Of a stretch of DNA of 64,000 bases, positions 10,345 through 24,134 are shown in pieces; positions within the stretch are counted from its first letter, which is position 1, and every line of letters begins with the position of its first letter. The stretch is taken from the NCBI GenBank assembly GCA_036785705.1, contig JAWUZG010000157.1, positions 1-64,000 of the forward strand, in the 5' to 3' direction. Below the pieces are notes generated by a model. The model did no database searches and was not told the origin of the DNA. It saw only the letters and a program-made list of their open reading frames with translations. The stretch comes from Acanthornis magna (lineage: Eukaryota; Chordata; Aves; Passeriformes; Acanthizidae). Position numbers and translations under genes: made by a program.

Positions 10345-13300
10345 CATTTGACAAACCTCTCTGCACCGAGATCACGGCCTTCAACAGCCTCTCAGGGCTC
10401 ACAGCCCACCAGTCTCACGCTGCTAAGGTGCCACCAGCTCACAGGCACTCACAGGGGCTCCATGGGGACATCCCTGCACCCTCCATCCTCCTCAAGAGCT
10501 GGCAAGTCCCTGACACTCACACTTGCCCCCTGGCCACACTCCAGCCATCTCCAGGCTGCCAAAGAGCCACGAGGTCACATCTTGTCACAGGAACTCCCTG
10601 GGGACACGCCACAGCTATCCAGCTTTCAAAAGAACACTGAGCTCACAGGCCGTCCCAGGACAGCCATAGGCACACGCCACGAGTCCGCACGCTGCCCAGA
10701 AGCCCTGGTGTCACAGGCACTCACTCACAGCACCTCGGTGCTGATATCCCAGGTGGCTCCACGCTGCTAAAGACATGTGATGGCACAGGCACTTGCACAT
10801 CACTCAAAGAATCATAGGAAAACTATCAGGAAAGAAAGATTTCATGGAAAAGCCACAGCAGGACAAGCTTCCTTGCCAAGCTTCACTCTACCACTTACAC
10901 CATGCTTAAAGCACAGCGCGGAAAAGCAACAAACAAAAATCCAGAGTCAATCAATCCAAAATGAAATCAAACCAAAATTATCTATGCCTGCCTGTCCGTT
11001 TTTGTGGGGCTGTGTCTCTAAAGAAGAGAAAGGGTCAGGATAAGAAGAACATGGCTCAAAGGCTCAAGAGCACTTCCCTTAGGAGCACTTCAACTTGAGC
11101 AACATTTCACTTGATAACCCAAATTCAAATCAACAGCTTAGGGCAGCAACAGCAGTTAAGGGCATTGCAACTGAACTGGACTTCAACTACACAACACTTC
11201 ACTTAGAACTGAGCTGGAACCCAAGACCTCAACAAAGGATCCACACAGGCCTTACCATAGCACTGCAGGAACTTCAAGACCTAACTTAGGGACAAACCTA
11301 AAGCACTTCTGAATCCACCAGAGCAGCCCCTCTCCCACATTGCAGAGAGCGCATGCACACCTGCACTCCCACAAGCACACAAAGAGGCTCTACGAGGCAA
11401 AATTCCCCTCCAAGCTACTGAAATACTCCTTTCACGTGCCTTGCCATCTTCGCAGCGGCCAAAGGCTGAGGCCTCCGGGAGCGGCAGGATGGGGGGCCCA
11501 GGAGCCGTGCTCCTTCGCGCATCCCCCGAGTGCAGCAAACGGGACAGCTGCCGGCTGGCAGAGGCCCCACGCACAGGCACTTTGCTGCTCACCGCTGCTG
11601 CGGCCCAGCACAGCTGCCAGGGCCTCCTTTGGCACCCCTGCTTACAGGGCCCCAAGGCATGGCCTTTAGTCACAACAAGCCTTCAGCCTGGCCCCACTTC
11701 TCATCGGCAGCTTCCCCTGAACGCGGGACAACACCAATGTGATGCCATCCAGGCAAAAACTAATTTCAAAGTCTCAACAACAAGCAAAAAAAGCAGGAGC
11801 ACCTTAGAACACAGCACTTCCTGGCAGCACACAGCGTTTCTCAGAAGCTCCACAGCACCTCAGCCCCGCTGCCTTCCTCAAGGCCAAGGCCTCAGCACCA
11901 TTGCTCATATCATGCTGCAGCCTGAAAAAAGGCCAGGGGGGGATGCACCAGCACAAGCAGGGAGATCACACCTGCCCACAGGCTCCCCATGCTCACATCC
12001 CATGGCATCCCGCGGCTCTCTCACCTTCCAAAGACCTCTGAGGTCACGGGCTCTCACAGTGCCTCCATCGGGACATCCCACCTGTCTCTAAGTGCTAAGG
12101 AGCTCTTTTGCAACTGCCACTCCCTGGCCTTCCAGGGGGACATGCCACGGCTCTCTCTATCTTCCTAAAGAACACACACGACAAGGGCAATGCCAGGGCC
12201 TCAAGGGTAACATCCCGGCAATCTGCACGCTGCTAAGGAGCCACGCTGGCACAGCAACTCACAGGGCATGGCCTGTGACATTCCCTCCCTCTCCCTGCTG
12301 CTGGACAGCTGTGATGTCACAGGCACTCACCTCTGGCCCCTGCAGCCATTCCAGGCCTTTCCATGCTGCCAAAGCGCTCTGATGTCACCGACAGGCACTG
12401 TGGCTTCATGGCCACATGCCAAGGCTCTCCAGGCTGCAAAAGAGCCCTTTAGCCACAGGCACTTACACAGGTGCCATGGGCACATCTTAGTGCTCCCTCT
12501 GCTCATAGGAACCCCGAGGTCACCAGATAGCCTGGCAGCTCCGTGGCCACATCCCCAGGCTCTCCAGGCTGCTCAAGAGCTCTGATCTCACCTGCACTCA
12601 CACAAGCTCCTCGGGGACATCTCTCGCTGCTGTGCTGGCAGATTCACACAAAGCCTCCCAGAGCAGCCTGGCCACTGAGTCACGAGGGCCAGAGAGCAGC
12701 CCTTGGCTTTCTCAACTCCTTCTCAGAGACACGAGCCTTGGCGGCGGCTGCATCCAATCCCAGCCTCACACTGTCCCTGCTTTAAGTAACTCTGTCCCGC
12801 AGCACTTACAAATGGCCCATCTGATCTATTCCTAGAAAAGCAGGTCTTCCCTAACACAAATGATTCGACACAAACAACTCAATCCCAATTACTGACCACT
12901 CCATAGAAAAGCTAAACCTACTCCTGCGAGGCTACACAGACTACAATGGAGTGCACTCGATGAAAACAATAGGAAAGCAGTCATATCTTACAGCAAGCAA
13001 AAAAACCCAATTCCCAAGTAGAGCTCCATGGAACTCACCACACCAACACTCCTGGGCAGCTCTCTCTCCCTTCACCACCAAGAGTGCCCTTGCTTGCTGT
13101 CCACTTCCCCAGCACGAGCCCTCACACACTCCAAGGAGGAACACGCTAGAAAAACCTCCCCTAGGAAAGGGGACTGACTGCACACTGACACTCTCAAGGG
13201 ACTGACTGTCAGGCAGACGCCTGCAACTCCCGGCAGCAGCTCAGCTGCCAAATCTTCGCCTCACTAGCAGCACCTTCATGCAGGCTTCCTTGCCAGAAGG

Positions 13301-13792
13301 ACTTTCAGCAGAATTCAAGGCCAAAACAACACACGCTGGCCCTCTGAAAGACACCTGGAGACATTTGCAAATAGCACATGCTCCAAGTGCCTGCACCACG
13401 TTCCAAGGCAAAGCAGCCGGCCCAAAGCATCCTGCTACAACCTCCCAGGGGGCTCCCGACTGCTACACAGCACTCCGCTCAAAAGCACTCCCAGGCCTTC
13501 CAGCCTCACAGCCTACAGCCTTCTGCAGAGCCCTGAGCTCACCTGCACTCACACACCTACCATGGGCACCTGCCACAGCTCTCCGGCCATGAGAGACAGA
13601 CCTGTGCTCTCAGGCACTCACAGCCATTCCAAGCTGACATCCCAGGGCCCTTTCATCTCATCAGGCACCACTGCTATGTCACAGGCACTCGCTGCACTTC
13701 CACGGGGCCATCCCAGGGCTCTCAAGGCTCCTCAAGAACACTGAGGGCACACACAACCCCAGCGGCTCCATACGGACATCCCACAAGTCTCC
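10345..13792 (+). repeat. Repeat unit 4 (3,448 bp)
   Basis: It carries AGGTCACATC, CTCGGTG near 10736, CTTGCACATC near 10791 and CTTCAAGACC near 11272 (shared only with unit 16). The sequence near 12516-12550 is a hybrid: it has the GAGGTCACC left part of one haplotype and the AGATAGCC right part of another, which suggests a recombination point inside about 15 bp. Confidence 0.95.
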
Positions 13793-16700
13793 CATTTGAC
13801 AAACCTCTCTGCACCGAGATCACGGCCTTCAACAGCCTCTCAGGGCTCACAGCCCACCAGTCTCACGCTGCTAAGGTGCCACCAGCTCACAGGCACTCAC
13901 AGGGGCTCCATGGGGACATCCCTGCACCCTCCATCCTCCTCAAGAGCTGGCAAGTCCCTGACACTCACACTTGCCCCCTGGCCACACTCCAGCCATCTCC
14001 AGGCTGCCAAAGAGCCACGAGGTCCCATCTTGTCACAGGAACTCCCTGGGGACACGCCACAGCTATCCAGCTTTCAAAAGAACACTGAGCTCACAGGCCG
14101 TCCCAGGACAGCCATAGGCACACGCCAGGAGTCCGCACGCTGCCCAGAAGCCCTGGTGTCACAGGCACTCACTCACAGCACCTCGCTGCTGATATCCCAG
14201 GTGGCTCCACGCTGCTAAAGACATGTGATGGCACAGGCACTTTTACATCACTCAAAGAATCATAGGAAAACTATCAGGAAAGAAAGATTTCATGGAAAAG
14301 CCACAGCAGGACAAGCTTCCTTGCCAAGCTTCACTCTACCACTTACACCATGCTTAAAGCACAGCGCGGAAAAGCAACAAACAAAAATCCAGAGTCAATC
14401 AATCCAAAATGAAATCAAACCAAAATTATCTATGCCTGTCTGTCCGTGTTTGAGGGGCTGTGTCTCTAAAGAAGAGAAAGGCTCAGGATAAGAAGAACAT
14501 GGCTCAAAGGCTCAAGAGCACTTCCCTTAGGAGCACTTCAACTTGAGCAACATTTCACTTGATAACCCAAATTCAAATCAACAGCTTAGGGCAGCAACAG
14601 CAGTTAAGGGCATTGCAACTGAACTGGACTTCAACTACACAACACTTCACTTAGAACTGAGCTGGAACCCAAGACCTCAACAAAGGATCCACACAGGCCT
14701 TACCATAGCACTGCAGGAACTTCGAGACCTAACTTAGGCACAAACCTAAAGCACTTCTGAATCCACCAGAGCAGCCCCTCTCCCACATTGCAGACAGCGC
14801 ATGCACACCTGCACTCCCACAAGCACACAAAGAGGCTCTAGGAGGCAAAATTCCCCTCCAAGCTACTGAAATACTCCTTTCACGTGCCTTGCCATCTTCG
14901 CAGCGGCCAAAGGCTGAGGCCTCCGGGAGCGGCAGGATGGGGGGCCCAGGAGCCGTGCTCCTTCGCGCATCCCCCGAGTGCAGCAAACGGGACAGCTGCC
15001 GGCTGGCAGAGGCCCCACGCACAGGCACTTTGCTGCTCACCGCTGCTGCGGCCCAGCACAGCTGCCAGGGCCTCCTTTGGCACCCCTGCTTACAGGGCCC
15101 CAAGGCATGGCCTTTAGTCACAACAAGCCTTCAGCCTGGCCCCACTTCTCATCGGCAGCTTCCCCTGAACGCGGGACAACACCAATGTGATGCCATCCAG
15201 GCAAAAACTAATTTCAAAGTCTCAACAACAAGCAAAAAAAGCAGGAGCACCTTAGAACACAGCACTTCCTGGCAGCACACAGCGTTTCTCAAAAGCTCCA
15301 CAGCACCTCAGCCCCGCTGCCTTCCTCAAGGCCAAGGCCTCAGCACCATTGCTCATATCATGCTGCAGCCTGAAAAAAGGCCAGGGGGGGATGCACCAGC
15401 ACAAGCAGGGAGATCACACCTGCCCACAGGCTCCCCATGCTCACATCCCATGGCATCCCGCGGCTCTCTCACCTTCCAAAGACCTCTGAGGTCACGGGCT
15501 CTCACAGTGCCTCCATCGGGACATCCCACCTGTCTCTAAGTGCTAAGGAGCTCTTTTGCAACTGCCACTCCCTGGCCTTCCAGGGGGACATGCCACGGCT
15601 CTCTCTATCTTCCTAAAGAACACACACGACAAGGGCAATGCCAGGGCCTCAAGGGTAACATCCCGGCAATCTGCACGCTGCTAAGGAGCCACGCTGGCAC
15701 AGGACCTCACAGGGCATGGCCTGTGACATTCCCTCCCTCTCCCTGCTGCTGGACAGCTGTGATGTCACAGGCACTCACCTCTGGCCCCTGCAGCCATTCC
15801 AGGCCTTTCCATGCTGCCAAAGCGCTCTGATGTCACCGACAGGCACTGTGGCTTCATGGCCACATGCCAAGGCTCTCCAGGCTGCAAAAGAGCCCTTTAG
15901 CCACAGGCACTTACATAGGTGCCATGGGCACATCTTAGTGCTCCCTCTGCTCATAGGAACCCCGAGGTCACCAGATATCCTGGCGGCTCCATGGCCACAT
16001 CCCCAGGCTCTCCAGGCTGCTCAAGAGCTCTGATCTCACCTGCACTCACACAAGCTCCTCGGGGACATCTCTCGCTGCTGTGCTGGCAGATTCACACAAA
16101 GCCTCCCAGAGCAGCCTGGCCACTGAGTCACGAGGGCCAGAGAGCAGCCCTTGGCTTTCTCAACTCCTTCTCAGAGACACGAGCCTTGGCGGCAGCTGCA
16201 TCCAATCCCAGCCTCACACTGTCCCTGCTTTAAGTAACTCTGTCCCGCAGCACTTACAAATGGCCCATCTGATCTATTCCTAGAAAAGCAGGTCTTCCCT
16301 AACACAAATGATTCGACACAAACAACTCAATCCCAATTACTGACCACTCCATAGAAAAGCTAAACCTACTCCTGCGAGGCTACACAGACTACAATGGAGT
16401 GCACTCGATGAAAACAATAGGAAAGCAGTCATATGTTACAGCAAGCAAAAAAACCCAATTCCCAAGTAGAGCTCCATGGAACTCACCACACCAACACTCC
16501 TGGGCAGCTCTCTCTCCCTTCACCACCAAGAGTGCCCTTGCTTGCTGTCCACTTCCCCAGCACGAGCCCTCACACACTCCAAGGAGGAACACGCTAGAAA
16601 AACCTCCCCTAGGAAAGGGGACTGACTGCACACTGACACTCTCAAGGGACTGACTGTCAGGCAGACGCCTGCAACTCCCGGCAGCAGCTCAGCTGCCAAA

Positions 16701-17240
16701 TCTTCGCCTCACTAGCAGCACCTTCATGCAGGCTTCCTTGCCAGAAGGACTTTCAGCAGAATTCAAGGCCAAAACAACACACGCTGGCCCTCTGAAAGAC
16801 ACCTGGAGACATTTGCAAATAGCACATGCTCCAAGTGCCTGCACCACGTTCCAAGGCAAAGCAGCCGGCCCAAAGCATCCTGCTACAACCTCCCAGGCGG
16901 CTCCCGACTGCTACACAGCACTCCGCTCAAAAGCACTCCCAGGCCTTCCAGCCTCACAGCCTACAGCCTTCTGCAGAGCCCTGAGCTCACCTGCACTCAC
17001 ACACCTACCATGGGCACCTGCCACAGCTCTCCGGCCATGAGAGACAGACGTGTGCTCTCAGGCACTCACAGCCATTCCAAGCTGACATCCCAGGGCCCTT
17101 TCATCTCATCAGGCACCACTGCTATGTCACAGGCACTCGCTGCACTTCCACGGGGCCATCCCAGGGCTCTCAAGGCTCCTCAAGAACACTGAGGGCACAC
17201 ACAACCCCAGCGGCTCCATACGGACATCCCACAAGTCTCC
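13793..17240 (+). repeat. Repeat unit 5 (3,448 bp)
   Basis: It carries GTTTGAGGGGC near 14449 (shared only with unit 13) and CAGGACCTC near 15700. Private changes are CTCAAAAGC near 15289 and TTACATAGG near 15910. It is the first unit with the ATATGTT form near 16431, which then persists through unit 9. Confidence 0.95.
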
Positions 17241-20200
17241 CATTTGACAAACCTCTCTGCACCGAGATCACGGCCTTCAACAGCCTCTCAGGGCTCACAG
17301 CCCACCAGTCTCACGCTGCTAAGGTGCCACCAGCTCACAGGCACTCACAGGGGCTCCATGGGGACATCCCTGCACCCTCCATCCTCCTCAAGAGCTGGCA
17401 AGTCCCTGACACTCACACTTGCCCCCTGGCCACACTCCAGCCATCTCCAGGCTGCCAAAGAGCCACGAGGTCCCATCTTGTCACAGGAACTCCCTGGGGA
17501 CACGCCACAGCTATCCAGCTTTCAAAAGAACACTGAGCTCACAGGCCGTCCCAGGACAGCCATAGGCACACGCCAGGAGTCCGCACGCTGCCCAGAAGCC
17601 CTGGTGTCACAGGCACTCACTCACAGCACCTCGCTGCTGATATCCCAGGTGGCTCCACGCTGCTAAAGACATGTGATGGCACAGGCACTTTTGCATCACT
17701 CAAAGAATCATAGGAAAACTATCAGGAAAGAAAGATTTCATGGAAAAGCCACAGCAGGACAAGCTTCCTTGCCAAGCTTCACTCTACCACTTACACCATG
17801 CTTAAAGCACAGCGCGGAAAAGCAACAAACAAAAATCCAGAGTCAATCAATCCAAAATGAAATCAAACCAAAATTATCTATGCCTGCCTGTCCGTTTTTG
17901 TGGGGCTGTGTCTCTAAAGAAGAGAAAGGGTCAGGATAAGAAGAACATGGCTCAAAGGCTCAAGAGCACTTCCCTTAGGAGCACTTCAACTTGAGCAACA
18001 TTTCACTTGATAACCCAAATTCAAATCAACAGCTTAGGGCAGCAACAGCAGTTAAGGGCATTGCAACTGAACTGGACTTCAACTACACAACACTTCACTT
18101 AGAACTGAGCTGGAACCCAAGACCTCAACAAAGGATCCACACAGGCCTTACCATAGCACTGCAGGAACTTCGAGACCTAACTTAGGGACAAACCTAAAGC
18201 ACTTCTGAATCCACCAGAGCAGCCCCTCTCCCACATTGCAGACAGCGCATGCACACCTGCACTCCCACAAGCACACAAAGAGGCTCTACGAGGCAAAATT
18301 CCCCTCCAAGCTACTGAAATACTCCTCTCACGTGCCTTGCCATCTTCGCAGCGGCCAAAGGCTGAGGCCTCCGGGAGCGGCAGGATGGGGGGCCCAGGAG
18401 CCGTGCTCCTTCGCGCATCCCCCGAGTGCAGCAAACGGGACAGCTGCCGGCTGGCAGAGGCCCCACGCACAGGCACTTTGCTGCTCACCGCTGCTGCGGC
18501 CCAGCACAGCTGCCAGGGCCTCCTTTGGCACCCCTGCTTACAGGGCCCCAAGGCATGGCCTTTAGTCACAACAAGCCTTCAGCCTGGCCCCACTTCTCAT
18601 CGGCAGCTTCCCCTGAACGCGGGACAACACCAATGTGATGCCATCCAGGCAAAAACTAATTTCAAAGTCTCAACAACAAGCAAAAAAAGCAGGAGCACCT
18701 TAGAACACAGCACTTCCTGGCAGCACACAGCGTTTCTCAGAAGCTCCACAGCACCTCAGCCCCGCTGCCTTCCTCAAGGCCAAGGCCTCAGCACCATTGC
18801 TCATATCATGCTGCAGCCTGAAAAAAGGCCGGGGGGGATGCACCAGCACAAGCAGGGAGATCACACCTGCCCACAGGCTCCCCATGCTCACATCCCATGG
18901 CATCCCGCGGCTCTCTCACCTTCCAAAGACCTCTGAGGTCACGGGCTCTCACAGTGCCTCCATCGGGACATCCCACCTGTCTCTAAGTGCTAAGGAGCTC
19001 TTTTGCAACTGCCACTCCCTGGCCTTCCAGGGGGACATGCCACGGCTCTCTCTATCTTCCTAAAGAACACACACGACAAGGGCAATGCCAGGGCCTCAAG
19101 GGTAACATCCCGGCAATCTGCACGCTGCTAAGGAGCCACGCTGGCACAGCAACTCACAGGGCATGGCCTGTGACATTCCCTCCCTCTCCCTGCTGCTGGA
19201 CAGCTGTGATGTCACAGGCACTCACCTCTGGCCCTTGCAGGCATTCCAGGCCTTTCCATGCTGCCAAAGCGCTCTGATGTCACCGACAGGCACTGTGGCT
19301 TCATGGCCACATGCCAAGGCTCTCCAGGCTGCAAAAGAGCCCTTTAGCCACAGGCACTTACACAGGTGCCATGGGCACATCTTAGTGCTCCCTCTGCTCA
19401 TAGGAACCCCGAGGCCACCAGATAGCCTGGCAGCTCCGTGGCCACATCCCCAGGCTCTCCAGGCTGCTCAAGAGCTCTGATCTCACCTGCACTCACACAA
19501 GCTCCTCGGGGACATCTCTCGCTGCTGTGCTGGCAGATTCACACAAAGCCTCCCAGAGCAGCCTGGCCACTGAGTCACGAGGGCCAGAGAGCAGCCCTTG
19601 GCTTTCTCAACTCCTTCTCAGAGACACGAGCCTTGGCGGCGGCTGCATCCAATCCCAGCCTCACACTGTCCCTGCTTTAAGTAACTCTGTCCCGCAGCAC
19701 TTACAAATGGCCCATCTGATCTATTCCTAGAAAAGCAGGTCTTCCCTAACACAAATGATTCGACACAAACAACTCAATCCCAATTACTGACCACTCCATA
19801 GAAAAGCTAAACCTACTCCTGCGAGGCTACACAGACTACAATGGAGTGCACTCGATGAAAACAATAGGAAAGCAGTCATATGTTACAGCAAGCAAAAAAA
19901 CCCAATTCCCAAGTAGAGCTCCATGGAACTCACCACACCAACACTCCTGGGCAGCTCTCTCTCCCTTCACCACCAAGAGTGCCCTTGATGGTGTCCACTT
20001 CCCCAGCACGAGCCCTCACACACTCCAAGGAGGAACACGCTAGAAAAACCTCCCCTAGGAAAGGGGACTGACTGCACACTGACACTCTCAAGGGACTGAC
20101 TGTCAGGCAGACGCCTGCAACTCCCGGCAGCAGCTCAGCTGCCAAATCTTCGCCTCACTAGCAGCACCTTCATGCAGGCTTCCTTGCCAGAAGGACTTTC

Positions 20201-20686
20201 AGCAGAATTCAAGGCCAAAACAACACACGCTGGCCCTCTGAAAGACACCTGGAGACATTTGCAAATAGCACATGCTCCAAGTGCCTGCACCACGTTCCAA
20301 GGCAAAGCAGCCGGCCCAAAGCATCCTGCTACAACCTCCCAGGCGGCTCCCGACTGCTACACAGCACTCCGCTCAAAAGCACTCCCAGGCCTTCCAGCCT
20401 CACAGCCTACAGCCTTCTGCAGAGCCCTGAGCTCACCTGCACTCACACACCTACCATGGGCACCTGCCACAGCTCTCCGGCCATGAGAGACAGACGTGTG
20501 CTCTCAGGCACTCACAGCCATTCCAAGCTGACATCCCAGGGCCCTTTCATCTCATCAGGCACCACTGCTATGTCACAGGCACTCGCTGCACTTCCACGGG
20601 GCCATCCCAGGGCTCTCAAGGCTCCTCAAGAACACTGAGGGCACACACAACCCCAGCGGCTCCATACGGACATCCCATGAGTCTCC
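17241..20686 (+). repeat. Repeat unit 6 (3,446 bp, shortest)
   Basis: It carries two one-base losses: GGCCGGGGGGG instead of GGCCAGGGGGGG near 18828, and the multi-base change CTTGATGGTGTCC near 19985 in place of CTTGCTTGCTGTCC. The second is found otherwise only in unit 17. It is the first unit whose end has CCCATGAG instead of CCCACAAG. Confidence 0.95.
19987..19996. other. Shared complex variant GATGGTGTCC (unit 6)
   Basis: It replaces GCTTGCTGTCC of the other units (one base shorter, several bases changed). The only other copy is at 57951-57960 in unit 17. A multi-base change is unlikely to arise twice, so the two share ancestry. Confidence 0.85.
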
Positions 20687-23600
20687 CATTTGACAAACCT
20701 CTCTGCACCGAGATCACGGCCTTCAACAGCCTCTCAGGGCTCACAGCCCACCAGTCTCACGCTGCTAAGGTGCCACCAGCTCACAGGCACTCACAGGGGC
20801 TCCATGGGGACATCCCTGCACCCTCCATCCTCCTCAAGAGCTGGCAAGTCCCTGACACTCACACTTGCCCCCTGGCCACACTCCAGCCATCTCCAGGCTG
20901 CCAAAGAGCCACGAGGTCCCATCTTGTCACAGGAACTCCCTGGGGACACGCCACAGCTATCCAGCTTTCAAAAGAACACTGAGCTCACAGGCCGTCCCAG
21001 GACAGCCATAGGCACACGCCAGGAGTCCGCACGCTGCCCAGAAGCCCTGGTGTCACAGGCACTCACTCACAGCACCTCGCTGCTGATATCCCAGGTGGCT
21101 CCACGCTGCTAAAGACATGTGATGGCACAGGCACTTGCACATCACTCAAAGAATCATAGGAAAACTATCAGGAAAGAAAGATTTCATGGAAAAGCCACAG
21201 CAGGACAAGCTTCCTTGCCAAGCTTCACTCTACCACTTACACCATGCTTAAAGCACAGCGCGGAAAAGCAACAAACAAAAATCCAGAGTCAATCAATCCA
21301 AAATGAAATCAAACCAAAATTATCTATGCCTGCCTGTCCGTTTTTGTGGGGCTGTGTCTCTAAAGAAGAGAAAGGGTCAGGATAAGAAGAACATGGCTCA
21401 AAGGCTCAAGAGCACTTCCCTTAGGAGCACTTCAACTTGAGCAACATTTCACTTGATAACCCAAATTCAAATCAACAGCTTAGGGCAGCAACAGCAGTTA
21501 AGGGCATTGCAACTGAACTGGACTTCAACTACACAACACTTCACTTAGAACTGAGCTGGAACCCAAGACCTCAACAAAGGATCCACACAGGCCTTACCAT
21601 AGCACTGCAGGAACTTCGAGACCTAACTTAGGGACAAACCTAAAGCACTTCTGAATCCACCAGAGCAGCCCCTCTCCCACATTGCAGACAGCGCATGCAC
21701 ACCTGCACTCCCACAAGCACACAAAGAGGCTCTACGAGGCAAAATTCCCCTCCAAGCTACTGAAATACTCCTTTCACGTGCCTTGCCATCTTCGCAGCGG
21801 CCAAAGGCTGAGGCCTCCGGGAGCGGCAGGATGGGGGGCCCAGGAGCCGTGCTCCTTCGCGCATCCCCCGAGTGCAGCAAACGGGACAGCTGCCGGCTGG
21901 CAGAGGCCCCACGCACAGGCACTTTGCTGCTCACCGCTGCTGCGGCCCAGCACAGCTGCCAGGGCCTCCTTTGGCACCCCTGCTTACAGGGCCCCAAGGC
22001 ATGGCCTTTAGTCACAACAAGCCTTCAGCCTGGCCCCACTTCTCATCGGCAGCTTCCCCTGAACGCGGGACAACACCAATGTGATGCCATCCAGGCAAAA
22101 ACTAATTTCAAAGTCTCAACAACAAGCAAAAAAAGCAGGAGCACCTTAGAACACAGCACTTCCTGGCAGCACACAGCGTTTCTCAGAAGCTCCACAGCAC
22201 CTCAGCCCCGCTGCCTTCCTCAAGGCCAAGGCCTCAGCACCATTGCTCATATCATGCTGCAGCCTGAAAAAAGGCCAGGGGGGGATGCACCAGCACAAGC
22301 AGGGAGATCACACCTGCCCACAGGCTCCCCATGCTCACATCCCATGGCATCCCGCGGCTCTCTCACCTTCCAAAGACCTCTGAGGTCACGGGCTCTCACA
22401 GTGCCTCCATCGGGACATCCCACCTGTCTCTAAGTGCTAAGGAGCTCTTTTGCAACTGCCACTCCCTGGCCTTCCAGGGGGACATGCCACGGCTCTCTCT
22501 ATCTTCCTAAAGAACACACACGACAAGGGCAATGCCAGGGCCTCAAGGGTAACATCCCGGCAATCTGCACGCTGCTAAGGAGCCACGCTGGCACAGCAAC
22601 TCACAGGGCATGGCCTGTGACATTCCCTCCCTCTCCCTGCTGCTGGACAGCTGTGATGTCACAGGCACTCACCTCTGGCCCCTGCAGCCATTCCAGGCCT
22701 TTCCATGCTGCCAAAGCGCTCTGATGTCACCGACAGGCACTGTGGCTTCATGGCCACATGCCAAGGCTCTCCAGGCTGCAAAAGAGCCCTTTAGCCACAG
22801 GCACTTACACAGGTGCCATGGGCACATCTTAGTGCTCCCTCTGCTCATAGGAACCCCGAGGCCACCAGATAGCCTGGCAGCTCCGTGGCCACATCCCCAG
22901 GCTCTCCAGGCTGCTCAAGAGCTCTGATCTCACCTGCACTCACACAAGCTCCTCGGGGACATCTCTCGCTGCTGTGCTGGCAGATTCACACAAAGCCTCC
23001 CAGAGCAGCCTGGCCACTGAGTCACGAGGGCCAGAGAGCAGCCCTTGGCTTTCTCAACTCCTTCTCAGAGACACGAGCCTTGGCGGCGGCTGCATCCAAT
23101 CCCAGCCTCACACTGTCCCTGCTTTAAGTAACTCTGTCCCGCAGCACTTACAAATGGCCCATCTGATCTATTCCTAGAAAAGCAGGTCTTCCCTAACACA
23201 AATGATTCAACACAAACAACTCAATCCCAATTACTGACCACTCCATAGAAAAGCTAAACCTACTCCTGCGAGGCTACACAGACTACAATGGAGTGCACTC
23301 GATGAAAACAATAGGAAAGCAGTCATATGTTACAGCAAGCAAAAAAACCCAATTCCCAAGTAGAGCTCCATGGAACTCACCACACCAACACTCCTGGGCA
23401 GCTCTCTCTCCCTTCACCACCAAGAGTGCCCTTGCTTGCTGTCCACTTCCCCAGCACGAGCCCTCACACACTCCAAGGAGGAACACGCTAGAAAAACCTC
23501 CCCTAGGAAAGGGGACTGACTGCACACTGACACTCTCAAGGGACTGACTGTCAGGCAGACGCCTGCAACTCCCGGCAGCAGCTCAGCTGCCAAATCTGCG

Positions 23601-24134
23601 CCTCACTAGCAGCACCTTCATGCAGGCTTCCTTGCCAGAAGGACTTTCAGCAGAATTCAAGGCCAAAACAACACACGCTGGCCCTCTGAAAGACACCTGG
23701 AGACATTTGCAAATAGCACATGCTCCAAGTGCCTGCACCACGTTCCAAGGCAAAGCAGCCGGCCCAAAGCATCCTGCTACAACCTCCCAGGCGGCTCCCG
23801 ACTGCTACACAGCACTCTGCTCAAAAGCACTCCCAGGCCTTCCAGCCTCACAGCCTACAGCCTTCTGCAGAGCCCTGAGCTCACCTGCACTCACACACCT
23901 ACCATGGGCACCTGCCACAGCTCTCCGGCCATGAGAGACAGACGTGTGCTCTCAAGCACTCACAGCCATTCCAAGCTGACATCCCAGGGCCCTTTCATCT
24001 CATCAGGCACCACTGCTATGTCACAGGCACTCGCTGCACTTCCACGGGGCCATCCCAGGGCTCTCAAGGCTCCTCAAGAACACTGAGGGCACACACAACC
24101 CCAGCGGCTCCATACGGACATCCCATGAGTCTCC
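20687..24134 (+). repeat. Repeat unit 7 (3,448 bp)
   Basis: It carries CTTGCACATC near 21133, GATTCAACAC near 23205 (also in units 12, 16, 18), CACTCTGCTC near 23814, and private changes AATCTGCGCC near 23593 and CTCAAGCAC near 23951. Its end has the CCCATGAG form. Confidence 0.95.

Noticed and set aside
20677..20982. ATG-started 101-codon frame at junctions with CCCATGAG
   Set aside because: The ATG exists only because a CpG decayed to TG in six junctions. Other units lack it, so it is not a conserved start.
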